Shown in pieces: positions 9,144 to 17,679 of a stretch of 64,000 bases of DNA. The DNA is from Roseiarcus sp963753135. Its GTDB lineage: Bacteria > Pseudomonadota > Alphaproteobacteria > Rhizobiales > Beijerinckiaceae. A program made the translations under genes and the position numbers. The notes under the pieces are model-generated. The model saw only the letters and a list, made by a program, of their open reading frames with translations. It had not been told where the DNA came from and searched no databases. How positions within the stretch are numbered: the stretch's first letter is position 1; each line of letters opens with the position of its first letter. The stretch spans positions 53,982 through 117,981 of the forward strand of contig CAVWBA010000021.1 of NCBI GenBank assembly GCA_963753135.1, given 5' to 3'.

Positions 9144-10152
9144 GGTGTCGCTCGACGGAGTATCGAAGCAGTTCGGCGCGACGCCTGCGGTGTCCGATCT
9201 TTCGCTGACCATCGAGGACGGCGCGTTTGTGGTGTTGCTCGGGCCGACCGGGGCCGGCAAGACCACTACGTTGCGACTGATCGCAGGCCTCGAGCGTCCA
9301 GATGCGGGACGGATCCGCATTGCCGGCCGGGATGTCACGCGCGACTCGCCCGCGCAGCGCGATGTCGCCTTCGTGTTCCAACAGTATTCGCTCTATCCAC
9401 ACTTGTCGGTGTTCGACAATCTGGCCTTCCCTCTGCGCTCGCCTGCGAGGCCGACTCCGGAGCCAGCGATCCTCCAGAAGGTGAACGAAATCGCGACGCT
9501 GCTGCGCATCTCCGACAAGCTGGACCAGCGGGTCACGAAACTATCCGGGGGCCAGATGCAGCGTGTGGCCATCGGCCGCGCCCTCGTTCGCTCGCCGTCT
9601 ATCTACCTGATGGACGAGCCGCTATCGTCATTGGACGCAAAGCTGCGCGCCGAATTGCGCATCGAACTGAAGCGCATTCAAAACGAACTCGGCGCGACGA
9701 TCCTATACGTCACCCACGATCAGACAGAGGCCATGACTCTCGGAAGCCAGGTTGGCGTGATTGAAAACGGTCGCGTGGTGCAGTTTGGCACGCCGCGGCA
9801 AGTGTACGAGAATCCGTTGAATGCCTATGTCGCCGCCCGTTTGGGCGTCCCTCCGATCAATCTGACGCCGCGCTCCTCATTCCCCGAGGTCGCAATGCCC
9901 GAGGGCACGGCTACGGTCGGCGTTCGAACGGAGCACGCCCAGATCAGCAAGGCTAACGGTCGACGCGCATCAGGCCGTGTCACGTGGGTCGAGCATCTCG
10001 GCGATCAGGATCATTTGCACATCACTCTTGACGAGCACGATTTCGTCACCCTTGCCGATCCCGATTCCGGGCTAGGACCAGGTGATGACGTAACGATCGC
10101 CTTGACCGATCCGCTTTTCTTCAACGCCTCCGGCGAGAGGGTGCGGGCATGA
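9136..10152 (+). CDS. ABC importer ATPase 2
   Basis: A 338-residue partner of the preceding ATPase. Walker A is GPTGAGKTTT, the Q-loop is FVFQQYSLYPHL, the signature is a canonical LSGGQMQRVAIGRA, and Walker B is IYLMDEPLSSLDAKLR. The H-loop is ILYVTHDQTEAMTLG, followed by the FGTPRQVYENP segment and a shorter C-terminal domain (VGVRTEHAQI). The ATG at 9136 was chosen because it lies at the end of ATPase 1 and directly precedes SEVSLDGVSKQFG, the usual start of the fold. Its stop overlaps the dhaL start by 4 bases, which ties transport and kinase genes together in one transcript. Confidence 0.92.
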   Translation: MSEVSLDGVSKQFGATPAVSDLSLTIEDGAFVVLLGPTGAGKTTTLRLIAGLERPDAGRIRIAGRDVTRDSPAQRDVAFVFQQYSLYPHLSVFDNLAFPLRSPARPTPEPAILQKVNEIATLLRISDKLDQRVTKLSGGQMQRVAIGRALVRSPSIYLMDEPLSSLDAKLRAELRIELKRIQNELGATILYVTHDQTEAMTLGSQVGVIENGRVVQFGTPRQVYENPLNAYVAARLGVPPINLTPRSSFPEVAMPEGTATVGVRTEHAQISKANGRRASGRVTWVEHLGDQDHLHITLDEHDFVTLADPDSGLGPGDDVTIALTDPLFFNASGERVRA

Positions 10153-10757
10153 CGCCGGCGCTTTTACATCGCCTGATTCTGACAGTGGCCGACGACGTCA
10201 TCGCACATGCCGACGAACTCACTGACCTCGATCAGGCGGTGGGGGACGGCGACCACGGAATCAACATGAGACGCGGTTTTGAGGCCGTGCGGGCGGACGC
10301 CGCATCGACTGCCGAGAAGCCGCTGCCGGAAGCGCTCAAAGCGATAGGCACGCAGATCGTGATGAAGGTGGGGGGCGCCTCTGGCCCGCTTTACGGGACG
10401 CTGTTCTTGGCGCTCAGCAAGGAGATCGCTCCGGACGCCTCCAATCTCCCGACCGCTTTCGCCAAGGCCGTCGAAGCCGTCAAGGCGCGGGGCAAGTCAC
10501 ACCCGGGCCAGAAGACCATGCTCGACGTCCTCGCGCCGGTGCAGATGGCGCTCGCCGAAGGAGGCGTGGACCTGCCCAGCCGGCTGCCGGAGGTCGCCGC
10601 CAGCGCTGCGGACGCAACCATCCCGATGCTGGCCACGCGGGGCCGCGCGTCCTTCCTGGGCGAGCGTTCGATCGGGCACATGGACCCCGGCGCCCGCTCG
10701 TCGGCCCTGATCGTTGCGTCCCTATGCCGCGTGTTGGAGGGGGTAAGCCTTGGCTAA
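10149..10757 (+). CDS. dhaL: dihydroxyacetone kinase, ADP-binding subunit DhaL
   Basis: A 202-residue all-helical DhaL. The Mg-ADP binding loop is LDQAVGDGDHGINMRRGF with the three conserved Asp residues at about 29-36. GGASGPLYGTLFL and HPGQKTMLDVLAPV complete the nucleotide pocket. In PTS-type kinases ADP stays bound as a coenzyme and is rephosphorylated by DhaM, after which DhaL passes the phosphate to the substrate held by DhaK. ATP-dependent kinases are DhaK-DhaL fusions; here the subunits are separate and accompanied by DhaM, so the PEP-dependent route is expected. It overlaps dhaM by 8 bases. Confidence 0.95.
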   Translation: MTPALLHRLILTVADDVIAHADELTDLDQAVGDGDHGINMRRGFEAVRADAASTAEKPLPEALKAIGTQIVMKVGGASGPLYGTLFLALSKEIAPDASNLPTAFAKAVEAVKARGKSHPGQKTMLDVLAPVQMALAEGGVDLPSRLPEVAASAADATIPMLATRGRASFLGERSIGHMDPGARSSALIVASLCRVLEGVSLG

Positions 10758-11139
10758 CGTCGGGATCGTCATCGTGTCGCACTCGCCCAAGATCGCTGAG
10801 GGCGCCGCCGACATGGTGCGTCAAATGGTTGGGGACAGCGTCAATCTCGCCTACACCGGCGGCGATCCGGGCGGTGGACTCGGAACTGGCGTCGCGGAGA
10901 TTCGCGACGCGATCGACCGCGCATGGTCGGAGGCGGGCGTCGCTATTCTGGTCGATCTCGGCGGGGCCGAAACGAACAGTGAAATGGCCGTGGAGATGCT
11001 TGAAGAGGAGCGACGGGGACGGGTTGTCGTTTGCAACGCGCCAATCGTCGAGGGCGCCGTGATGGCGGCGACCGAAGCGTCCGGCGGTTCGTCGCTGGAG
11101 GCCGTTCAGCGTACCGCCGAGGAGTTCTCCGCGCAATGA
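10750..11139 (+). CDS. dhaM: PTS-dependent dihydroxyacetone kinase phosphotransferase subunit DhaM (EIIA domain only)
   Basis: 129 residues starting with TTG at 10750 after a GGAGGGGG site. VGIVIVSHSPKIAEGAADMV carries the phospho-accepting His of the mannose-type EIIA fold (residue 11). GGDPGGGLGTGVAEIRDAI and AILVDLGGAETNSEMAVEML are the other DhaM landmarks. The E. coli DhaM fuses EIIA, HPr and an EI-like domain; here it is a single EIIA domain, with HPr and enzyme I as the next two genes. It takes phosphate from HPr and gives it to ADP on DhaL. Confidence 0.93.
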   Translation: MANVGIVIVSHSPKIAEGAADMVRQMVGDSVNLAYTGGDPGGGLGTGVAEIRDAIDRAWSEAGVAILVDLGGAETNSEMAVEMLEEERRGRVVVCNAPIVEGAVMAATEASGGSSLEAVQRTAEEFSAQ

Positions 11140-11477
11140 AGGACCGGGCAATGAACGACCACGTCGGCGCCGCCGAGCATGCGACTGACCGGGCAGAGCT
11201 CATCAACGCCGTCGGCCTGCATGCGCGGCCCTCGGTCAAGCTGACCCAGCTTGCGAAGACGTTCGATTGCCGGGTCGAAATCGCATTGTCGGCGGACGGG
11301 CCGTGGGTCGATGCGAAGAGCCCGGTGAAGGTCATGCGCGTGAAGGCGCCGCGCGGGGCGGTCTTGCATTTGCGCACGTCTGGTAAGGGCGCGCGGGCGG
11401 CAGCGGACGCGCTGATGGGTCTGGTCCGCACTGGCTTCGGCGAAACCAACGAGCCGGCGGATGTCCAAGGTGGGTGA
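11136..11477 (+). CDS. HPr family phosphocarrier
   Basis: 113 residues, about 25 longer at the N-terminus than a standard HPr. INAVGLHARPSVKLTQLA contains the active-site His (residue 29 from the chosen start), and WVDAKSPVKVMRVKAPRG holds the Ser-46-like region. An internal ATG at 11151 is an alternative start. Its ATG overlaps the dhaM stop (ATGA), and its 3' end overlaps enzyme I by 17 bases, so the phosphorelay genes are translated as a block. It would carry phosphate from enzyme I to DhaM. Confidence 0.9.
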   Translation: MKDRAMNDHVGAAEHATDRAELINAVGLHARPSVKLTQLAKTFDCRVEIALSADGPWVDAKSPVKVMRVKAPRGAVLHLRTSGKGARAAADALMGLVRTGFGETNEPADVQGG

Positions 11478-13080
11478 GCTTCGACTCTTCGGCCGAAGCG
11501 CGGCGCCTGGCGTCGGGGCGGGCGTGGTCGCCGTTCTCGACTCCGCAAAGCCTGCGAAGCGCAAGACCGGCACGCGGGCGGAGGAAGTCCTGGCGTTGCA
11601 ACAGGCCCTATCGCGAGCGTTGGCGGAAGTTGAGGCCTTGGCGGAAAGAGCGACTGGCGAGGCCGCCGACATGCTGAGCTTTCAAGTCGCGATGCTTTCC
11701 GATGACGAGCTGGTTCGCCCAGCGCGGGAGGCCGTCGAGGCCGGCGCGTCGGCCGCCGCCGCGTGGGAATCGGCGATGGACGTCGAAATCGCCGGCTATC
11801 GCGAGGCCGAGGACGAGTATTTCTCCGCCCGAACGGCCGACCTAGAAGACATCCGCGATCGCGTGCTCGGCCATCTGACGTCAGGCGCCGCCGCTCCCGT
11901 CATTCCGCCCGGTTCCGTGGTCGTGGCGGCCGACCTGCCGATCTCGCGCTTCCTCGCCATCGACTGGGCGCAAGGGGGCGCCATCGTGCTCACCAAAGGC
12001 AGCCCGACCAGCCATGTCGCCATGCTGGCGCGGGCGCGCGGCGTGCCGATGGTCGTGGGCCTCGACGGCGCGCCCGTCGCCATGGCCGGCCGCGAGGCGC
12101 TGGTGGACGCCGCGGCGGGCGAGGTGGTTCTGGACCCTAGCGACACCACCCGGGTCGCCTTCGCCGCGAGGGCGCAAAGCGAAAAGTCCGCAAATGCGGC
12201 CGAAGCCGCCTTCCGCTTGGGTCCGGCAGTCACCAGGGACGGAACCCGGATCGCGCTCAACATCAACGTCGGTTCGGCTCACGAGCTTGATGGGATCGAT
12301 CCCGCCATTTGCGACGGCGTCGGCCTCGTGCGAACCGAATTGCTGTTTCACGCGCCAGGCGGACTGCCGAACGAAGAGACGCAGGTCCAGGCCTATCGCC
12401 GCGTCGTCGCCTGGGCGGAGGGGCGGCCCGTGACCATACGCACGCTGGACGCCGGCGGCGACAAGCCGATCCCGGGCGTCACCATGGACGGCGAAAGCAA
12501 CCCCTTCCTCGGCGTGCGCGGCATCCGCCTGTCGCTACGCAATCCGGCGCTGTTCCAAACTCAGTTGCGCGCGCTCGCGCGCGCGGCCGCAGACCGCGAT
12601 CTGCGCGTCATGCTGCCGATGGTGACGACGCCGGCCGAACTCGACGCCGCTCGCAAGCTTTTGGCGGAGGCGCTCGCGAGCCTCGCGCACGACGATATCC
12701 CGGCCGCGCGTCCAGAGCTCGGCATCATGGTCGAGGTCCCCGCGGCAGCCATCGCCATCGACCAGTTCGACGCCGATTTCTTTTCGATCGGGTCGAACGA
12801 CCTGACGCAGTATGTGACCGCCGCCGGCCGCGACATTGGCGCGGTCGCCGATCTCGCCGACCCGATGAACCCCGCGGTGCTGCGGCTGATCGCCTCGGTC
12901 GCGCGCCACGGGCGCGAAACCGGCCGCGACGTCAGCCTGTGCGGCGACGCCGGCGGCGAGCCTAAAATGATCGGAGCGTTGCTGCGGGCAGGCCTCCGCT
13001 CTCTGTCCGTCGCCCCCGCGTTGGTCGGCGCGGCCAAGCAGGCGATCGCCGCAATCGACTTGCGCGATGCTGCGCCGTGA
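11461..13080 (+). CDS. PTS enzyme I (phosphoenolpyruvate-protein phosphotransferase)
   Basis: 539 residues against about 575 for the general enzyme I. The swivelling domain has GSPTSHVAMLARARGVPMVV with the phosphohistidine at residue 185. The PEP-binding barrel shows LDAGGDKPIPG, NPFLGVRGIRLSL, FFSIGSNDLTQY and DVSLCGDAGGE with the active-site Cys. The enzyme autophosphorylates from PEP and starts the chain enzyme I, HPr, DhaM, DhaL-ADP. No other PTS gene lies in the window, so this set looks dedicated to the kinase. Stop and next start overlap as GTGA. Confidence 0.95.
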   Translation: MSKVGELRLFGRSAAPGVGAGVVAVLDSAKPAKRKTGTRAEEVLALQQALSRALAEVEALAERATGEAADMLSFQVAMLSDDELVRPAREAVEAGASAAAAWESAMDVEIAGYREAEDEYFSARTADLEDIRDRVLGHLTSGAAAPVIPPGSVVVAADLPISRFLAIDWAQGGAIVLTKGSPTSHVAMLARARGVPMVVGLDGAPVAMAGREALVDAAAGEVVLDPSDTTRVAFAARAQSEKSANAAEAAFRLGPAVTRDGTRIALNINVGSAHELDGIDPAICDGVGLVRTELLFHAPGGLPNEETQVQAYRRVVAWAEGRPVTIRTLDAGGDKPIPGVTMDGESNPFLGVRGIRLSLRNPALFQTQLRALARAAADRDLRVMLPMVTTPAELDAARKLLAEALASLAHDDIPAARPELGIMVEVPAAAIAIDQFDADFFSIGSNDLTQYVTAAGRDIGAVADLADPMNPAVLRLIASVARHGRETGRDVSLCGDAGGEPKMIGALLRAGLRSLSVAPALVGAAKQAIAAIDLRDAAP

Positions 13081-13490
13081 ATGACGCTGCTCCCGGCGCA
13101 ACCGTCGCCGACTATAAGGCGCTTCTGCAGACGGTGTGCGACAAGCGGCCTTCGGGCACGCGCGGGCGGCTCGCCATGGCGCTCGGCACGAACCGCTCTT
13201 TCGTGTCGCAACTGGTCAATCCGAACTATGCGATGCCGATCCCGGCTCAGCACTTGGAGACCATTTTCGAGGTTTGCCACTTTTCCCCGGCGGAACGCGG
13301 CGCCTTTCTGGCCGCCTATGACGAAGCGCATCCGGGCCGGCGCGAAACCGGCGAGTTGGCGGCGGGGACTCGCGTGATCAGCCTCGTTGTGCCCGATTTG
13401 GGAAACGCGCGGAGAAATCAGGAGGTTGACGCCATGCTTGCGGACTACGCGCGGCATCTGGTTCACTTCGCGGCGACGATGAAGGACTGA
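13077..13490 (+). CDS. small HTH protein between enzyme I and dhaK
   Basis: 137 residues, GTG start at 13077 overlapping the enzyme I stop. RGRLAMALGTNRSFVSQLVNP resembles a helix-turn-helix of the Cro/lambda-repressor type, and PAQHLETIFEVCHFSPAERGAF resembles the helices that usually follow. The C-terminal half (TRVISLVVPDLGNARRNQEV) has no domain I recognise. Placed within a PTS kinase operon it may be the local regulator, replacing the DhaR-type activator of enterobacteria; that is inference. A structural role in the phosphorelay cannot be excluded. Confidence 0.7.
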   Translation: MNDAAPGATVADYKALLQTVCDKRPSGTRGRLAMALGTNRSFVSQLVNPNYAMPIPAQHLETIFEVCHFSPAERGAFLAAYDEAHPGRRETGELAAGTRVISLVVPDLGNARRNQEVDAMLADYARHLVHFAATMKD

Positions 13491-13535
13491 AGCCGGGCCC
13501 CATGAGCGCCCGCCAGACAGGGGGAGGACGACGGA

Positions 13536-14528
13536 ATGAAGAGACTGATGAACGCCGTCGAGACGATGCTAGACGAGAGCCTCGACGGTTTCGCCGCCGC
13601 GCATTCCGACATCGTCGAACTCGGACCAGAGCGAAAGTTTGTCCGCCGGCGGGCGGTGACCCAGGGCAAGGTCGCGCTGATTTCGGGCGGCGGCTCCGGC
13701 CACGAGCCTTTGCACGCAGGCTTCGTCGGCCTCGGAATGCTGGACGCCGCCTGTCCGGGCCAGGTGTTCACTTCGCCGACGCCAGACCAGATGGTCGCGG
13801 CAATCGAGGCCGTCGACACCGGCGCGGGCTGCTTGATGATCGTTAAGAACTACGAAGGCGACGTCATGAACTTCGAGATGGCCGGCGAGCTCGCCGCCGC
13901 CAGCGACCGAAAGGTGGAATCGGTTGTGACCAACGACGACGTCGCCGTCCCTAACTCGACCTGGTCGACCGGGCGGCGCGGCGTGGCCGGGACTCTGGTG
14001 GTGGAGAAGATCGTCGGCGCGGCCGCCGAACAGTTGTTGGGGCTCGAGGACTTGCGCGATCTCGGCCGGCAGGTGAACGACCGCACGCGCTCGTTCGGTA
14101 TCGCCTTGTCGCCCTGCACCGTGCCGGCGGCCGGCAAGCCGACATTTGAACTCGGCCCCGACGAGATGGAGGTCGGCGTCGGCATCCACGGCGAGCCGGG
14201 CCGCCGGCGCAGCAAGATGAGCTCGGCTAACGCCATAGCCGAGGAGATGTTGAGCGCGATCCTCGGCGATCTCGCGCCCTCCGCCGGCAGCGAATGTCTT
14301 TTGCTGGTCAACGGGTTCGGTGGGACGCCGCTCATGGAGCTCTACCTGATGGCCAATGCCGCCCGACGCATCCTCGTGGACCGCGGTCTTGCGGCCACTC
14401 GCCACTTGACGGGCTCACTGGTCACGTCGCTCGATATGGCCGGCTGCTCGCTGACGATAACGCTGCTCGACGAGCGACTTACCCGGTTGTGGGACGCTCC
14501 CGTCAGGACTGCTGCTCTGTCCTGGTAG
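13536..14528 (+). CDS. dhaK: dihydroxyacetone kinase, substrate-binding subunit DhaK
   Basis: 330 residues after a strong GGGGGAGGA site. ALISGGGSGHEPLHAGFVG is the N-terminal DhaK loop; CLMIVKNYEGDVMNFEMA and SVVTNDDVAVPN form the substrate pocket. VGVGIHGEPGRRR carries the His that binds dihydroxyacetone covalently as a hemiaminal, and LLLVNGFGGTPLMELYL closes the domain. This is the last gene of the operon. The order DhaL, DhaM, HPr, EI, HTH, DhaK differs from the enterobacterial dhaKLM order. Confidence 0.95.
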   Translation: MKRLMNAVETMLDESLDGFAAAHSDIVELGPERKFVRRRAVTQGKVALISGGGSGHEPLHAGFVGLGMLDAACPGQVFTSPTPDQMVAAIEAVDTGAGCLMIVKNYEGDVMNFEMAGELAAASDRKVESVVTNDDVAVPNSTWSTGRRGVAGTLVVEKIVGAAAEQLLGLEDLRDLGRQVNDRTRSFGIALSPCTVPAAGKPTFELGPDEMEVGVGIHGEPGRRRSKMSSANAIAEEMLSAILGDLAPSAGSECLLLVNGFGGTPLMELYLMANAARRILVDRGLAATRHLTGSLVTSLDMAGCSLTITLLDERLTRLWDAPVRTAALSW

Positions 14529-14907
14529 GGAGGTAGCTTTATAAATGATTGACGGCTCTTCTTTCCCTACACAGCACACCTCGACCTCAGCGGCGCGTGC
14601 GTGCAGAATAACCATTGCAGTCGCGACTGAATTGGCGAAGGAGGCGAAGGTCCGCTTCGCGTCGACCTGAACGCCCTGGCTCGTTTTCAGGGGCGGCGGC
14701 TCCTGACGCAACCACGCCTTCGGCCAAAGACCGCTTTCTTGCGCTTACCGCCCGTTCGTAGGCCCTATCTCAAAGGGCGCCAAAGGGCCGACTTTGTCCG
14801 TTCGCCGAATTGTCCGGCGACGACCGCTGTTTGCGCGGCGCCACCGTCCAGTCCCCGCGACAGCAACCCACAAGCGATCGCCGGCTTACGGGCGCGCCCA
14901 AAAGCGC

Positions 14908-15025
14908 GCCCCAACGCTATAGGGGTATGGGGGGTTCCGCGCCACCGAACGCCGCAGAACCGGCGCAAGCCTTATTTCCCTGGGGACTGCCACTGCGGCG
15001 GTTGCAGTGCCCCAACGCTATAGGG
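14908..15025. repeat. two direct copies of a 17-bp sequence beside the broken integrase
   Basis: GCCCCAACGCTATAGGG occurs at 14908-14924 and again at 15009-15025, 101 bases apart and identical. The second copy lies next to the point where similarity of the integrase C-terminus ends (about 15031), as if a rearrangement joined foreign DNA there. The rest of 14529-15030 contains only low-quality frames and no gene I can support. Confidence 0.55.
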
Positions 15026-15030
15026 AACGA

Positions 15031-15161
15031 GAAGTCTTCCGATGATCGGCAGACCGGCCGATGCGCCCGCGCCGAAAGATGCGAAGGAACGGCGCAGGTC
15101 GTGGATGCGAACACTCTCCAAACCGGCGGCCCGGCTCACAGCAGCCCATGGCTTCTTGAGT
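15031..15161 (-). pseudogene. C-terminal fragment of a tyrosine integrase, cut off by IS66
   Basis: Read leftwards from the IS66 edge the frame gives LKKPWAAVSRAAGLESVRI then HDLRRSFASFGAG. HxLRR is the second Arg box of tyrosine recombinases. The text joins exactly onto the fragment on the other side of IS66 (...GAPRADLK). After PIIGRLL the expected GH and the catalytic Tyr are missing, and the sequence changes to unrelated DNA next to the 17-bp direct repeat. The integrase is therefore broken twice: by IS66 and by loss of its last residues. Confidence 0.78.
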
Positions 15162-15209
15162 GTAAGCGGCGTTTAGACCGCACCTTCCAGGGTGTTGGCG
15201 GATGGGTGA

Positions 15210-15683
15210 TTGTCTGACGTCGCTGAGTTCGAGCGGGTTAGACACGTGTCGGACACTGAGCTTTTGCACAAATCGAAGCCGGAGGCGGTTCGCCGGCTTG
15301 AGGTCTTCACGGGATCCGGCCGGCGGAGGGCATGGACGCCGGAGCAGAATGCGCGGATTCTCGCTGAGAGCTACGAGAGCGGAGAGGATGTCTCGGCTGT
15401 CGCGCGGCGATATGGGCTGACTCCGCAGCAGTTATTCGGCTGGCGCCGTGACGCGCGAAGTCATGCCGCCCGACGACGGGGAAGCGATGGAGGCGTGACT
15501 TTCACGCCGGTGATGGTGGACGCGTCTATGCCGGATGCGCGGCCGCCTGCTGCAACCGTTCTTCCTGGAAGCGCGGCCGGGATGATCGAGATCGTGCTCG
15601 GCGCGGCGACGGTTCGCGTCGGGGCCGGGACCGATGTCGCGACGCTGACGAAAGTGCTGCGTGCGGTGAAGGCGGCGACGTGA
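15210..15683 (+). CDS. tnpA: IS66 accessory protein TnpA (helix-turn-helix)
   Basis: 157 residues with a TTG start. RRRAWTPEQNARILAESYES followed by VSAVARRYGLTPQQLFGWRR is the IS66 OrfA helix-turn-helix. The C-terminus (GMIEIVLGAATVRVGAGTD) is the usual second block. In IS66 elements this protein is needed together with TnpB for transposition, although the catalytic role lies with TnpC. It overlaps tnpB through GTGA. Confidence 0.9.
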   Translation: MSDVAEFERVRHVSDTELLHKSKPEAVRRLEVFTGSGRRRAWTPEQNARILAESYESGEDVSAVARRYGLTPQQLFGWRRDARSHAARRRGSDGGVTFTPVMVDASMPDARPPAATVLPGSAAGMIEIVLGAATVRVGAGTDVATLTKVLRAVKAAT

Positions 15684-16033
15684 TCACGGTTCCGGCGGGC
15701 GTCCGGGTTCTGGTAGCGACGAAGCCGGTGGACTTCCGGCGAGGCGCGGACAGCCTCGCCGCGCTGGCGAAAGAAGAGCTTCAACGCGATCCGTTCTCCG
15801 GAACGATTTTCGTCTTTCGCTCGAAGCGAGCGGACCGTTTGAAGATTTTGGCGTGGGACGGATCGGGCCTGATCCTGTACTGGAAGCGGCTCGAGCAAGG
15901 CGCGTTTCGCTGGCCGCCGATCAGCGACGGCGTGATGCGGCTGTCGGCTTCGCAGCTCGCCGCGCTCGTGGATGGCCTGGACTGGTCGCGTCTTCATGCG
16001 CGGGATATTCCGGCGCCGGAGACCGCGTCGTGA
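15680..16033 (+). CDS. tnpB: IS66 accessory protein TnpB
   Basis: 117 residues from a GTG overlapping the tnpA stop. VRVLVATKPVDFRRGADSLA, FVFRSKRADRLKILAWDGSG and LYWKRLEQGAFRWP are the IS66 OrfB (Orf2) landmarks. Full length for the family. It lies between tnpA and the transposase in the standard order. Confidence 0.93.
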   Translation: MITVPAGVRVLVATKPVDFRRGADSLAALAKEELQRDPFSGTIFVFRSKRADRLKILAWDGSGLILYWKRLEQGAFRWPPISDGVMRLSASQLAALVDGLDWSRLHARDIPAPETAS

Positions 16034-16089
16034 AGCCTGTGCTCAGAGGCTGATTTCTCTCCCCAATTGGGCGCAAATCTGATTCTCTG

Positions 16090-17679
16090 TTGGTCGTGAG
16101 CGCCGACGCGAATCAGTCTCCGACCGACATCGACGCGTTGCAAGCGCGCCTGGTGGCGGCGGTCACCGAGCGGGACGCCGCCATCGCGGAGCGGGATGCG
16201 GCGCTGTCGCGGAACGACCGCCTGCTACATCTTTTGCGTCAGCTGCAGCGGATGCAGTTCGGTCGAAAGTCCGAGAAGCTTGATCCTGACCAGTTCGCCC
16301 TAGCGCTGGAGGACGTCGAGCAGGCCATCGCGTCTAGCGAAGCCGCCGACGACAAGCAGAACAAGGCGGCTGCCGCGGCGCGGGCCGAGAAGCGCCGTGC
16401 GAACCGCGGCGCGCTGCCGGCTCATCTTCCGCGCATCCATGTGACGATCGAGCCCGAGGACCGGAACTGCCCGTGCTGTTGCTCGCCGATGCATGCGACC
16501 GGCGCTGACCTCTCAGAGCGCCTGGACGTGATCCCTGCGCAGTTCCGGGTGATCGTGACGCGCCGTCCCAAATACGCATGCCGTGCTTGCGAGCAGGCGG
16601 TGGCGCAGGCGCCGGCGCCCGAGCGGTTGATCAAGGGCGCCCTGCCGACCGAAGCGATGGTCGCCTCCGTGCTGGTTTCCAAATATGCCTGGCATCTGCC
16701 GCTCTACCGGCAGGCCCAGATGCTGGCCGTCCAGGGTCTCGACATCAAGCGCTCGGTCCTGGCGTTCTGGGTCGGCTATGCAGCGGCCGAGCTCAAGCCG
16801 GTCTATCTGCGTCTTCGCGAGCTCATCCTGGCTTCCGGCAAGATCGTCGTCGACGAGACGAAGGCGCCTGTGCTCGATCCCGGCCGCGGCCGCGTCAAAC
16901 AGGGCTATCTGTGGGCGGTCGCCCGCGACGATCGGGCATGGGGCGGGAGGGATCCGCCGGCGATCGCCTACGCCTATGCGCCGGGCCGGGGCGCCGTCCA
17001 TGCTCTGAAGCTGCTCGATAGCTATCGGGGCGTCGTCCAATGCGACGGTTACGCCGCCTATAAAAACGTAGCCGCCAATTCGCCGGACGGCAGGATCGTG
17101 CTCGCCTTCTGCTGGGCCCACCTGAGGCGCAGGTTCTTCGATCAGGCCAAAGGCGCCGCTCCGATCGCCCGCGAAGCGCTCGAACGCATCGCAGCGCTCT
17201 ACGCGATCGAGAAGTCGATCCGTGGCATGAGCGCCGACGTGCCTCGCAGGGTGCGCCAGGAGAAGAGCAAGCCGCTCGTCATGGCGTTCAAGCCTTGGCT
17301 CGAGCAGCAGCTGGCGCGCGTCTCTGGCAAGGCCGAGATCGCCGAGGAACTCCGCTACGGTCTGAACCACTGGGAAGGGCTCGTCCGCTTCCTTGACGAC
17401 GGCCGCATCGAGCTCGACACGAACATCGTCGAGCGCGGCATCCGCCCGATCATTCTCAACCGCAAGAACGCGCTTTTCGCGGGCCATGACGAGGGCGCGG
17501 AAAATTGGGCCTGCGTCGCCTCGCTGGTTGAGACCTGCAAATTGAATGATGTCGATCCGCAAACCTACTTCGCCGATGTCCTCGACATGCTCATCAATCT
17601 CTGGCCCGTCGCGAGCATCGACGAACTCATGCCCTGGGCCTGGACCAAGTCGCGCACCGCAGATCAACTCGCCGCTTGA
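16090..17679 (+). CDS. tnpC: IS66 transposase TnpC
   Basis: 529 residues. An N-terminal coiled-coil region (ALQARLVAAVTERDAAIAER) leads into LRQLQRMQFGRKSEKLDPDQ and a zinc finger (CPCCCSPMHATG). The DDE catalytic core follows: KIVVDETKAPVLDPG, VQCDGYAAYKN, and near the end DGRIELDTNIVERGIRPI. The TTG at 16090 is taken as the start; GTG at 16096 is equally possible. The frame is intact. Confidence 0.93.
   Translation: MVVSADANQSPTDIDALQARLVAAVTERDAAIAERDAALSRNDRLLHLLRQLQRMQFGRKSEKLDPDQFALALEDVEQAIASSEAADDKQNKAAAAARAEKRRANRGALPAHLPRIHVTIEPEDRNCPCCCSPMHATGADLSERLDVIPAQFRVIVTRRPKYACRACEQAVAQAPAPERLIKGALPTEAMVASVLVSKYAWHLPLYRQAQMLAVQGLDIKRSVLAFWVGYAAAELKPVYLRLRELILASGKIVVDETKAPVLDPGRGRVKQGYLWAVARDDRAWGGRDPPAIAYAYAPGRGAVHALKLLDSYRGVVQCDGYAAYKNVAANSPDGRIVLAFCWAHLRRRFFDQAKGAAPIAREALERIAALYAIEKSIRGMSADVPRRVRQEKSKPLVMAFKPWLEQQLARVSGKAEIAEELRYGLNHWEGLVRFLDDGRIELDTNIVERGIRPIILNRKNALFAGHDEGAENWACVASLVETCKLNDVDPQTYFADVLDMLINLWPVASIDELMPWAWTKSRTADQLAA

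Noticed and set aside
14739..15023. 94-codon plus-strand frame beside the 17-bp repeats
   Set aside because: Arg/Pro-rich composition typical of random GC-rich frames; no family resemblance.
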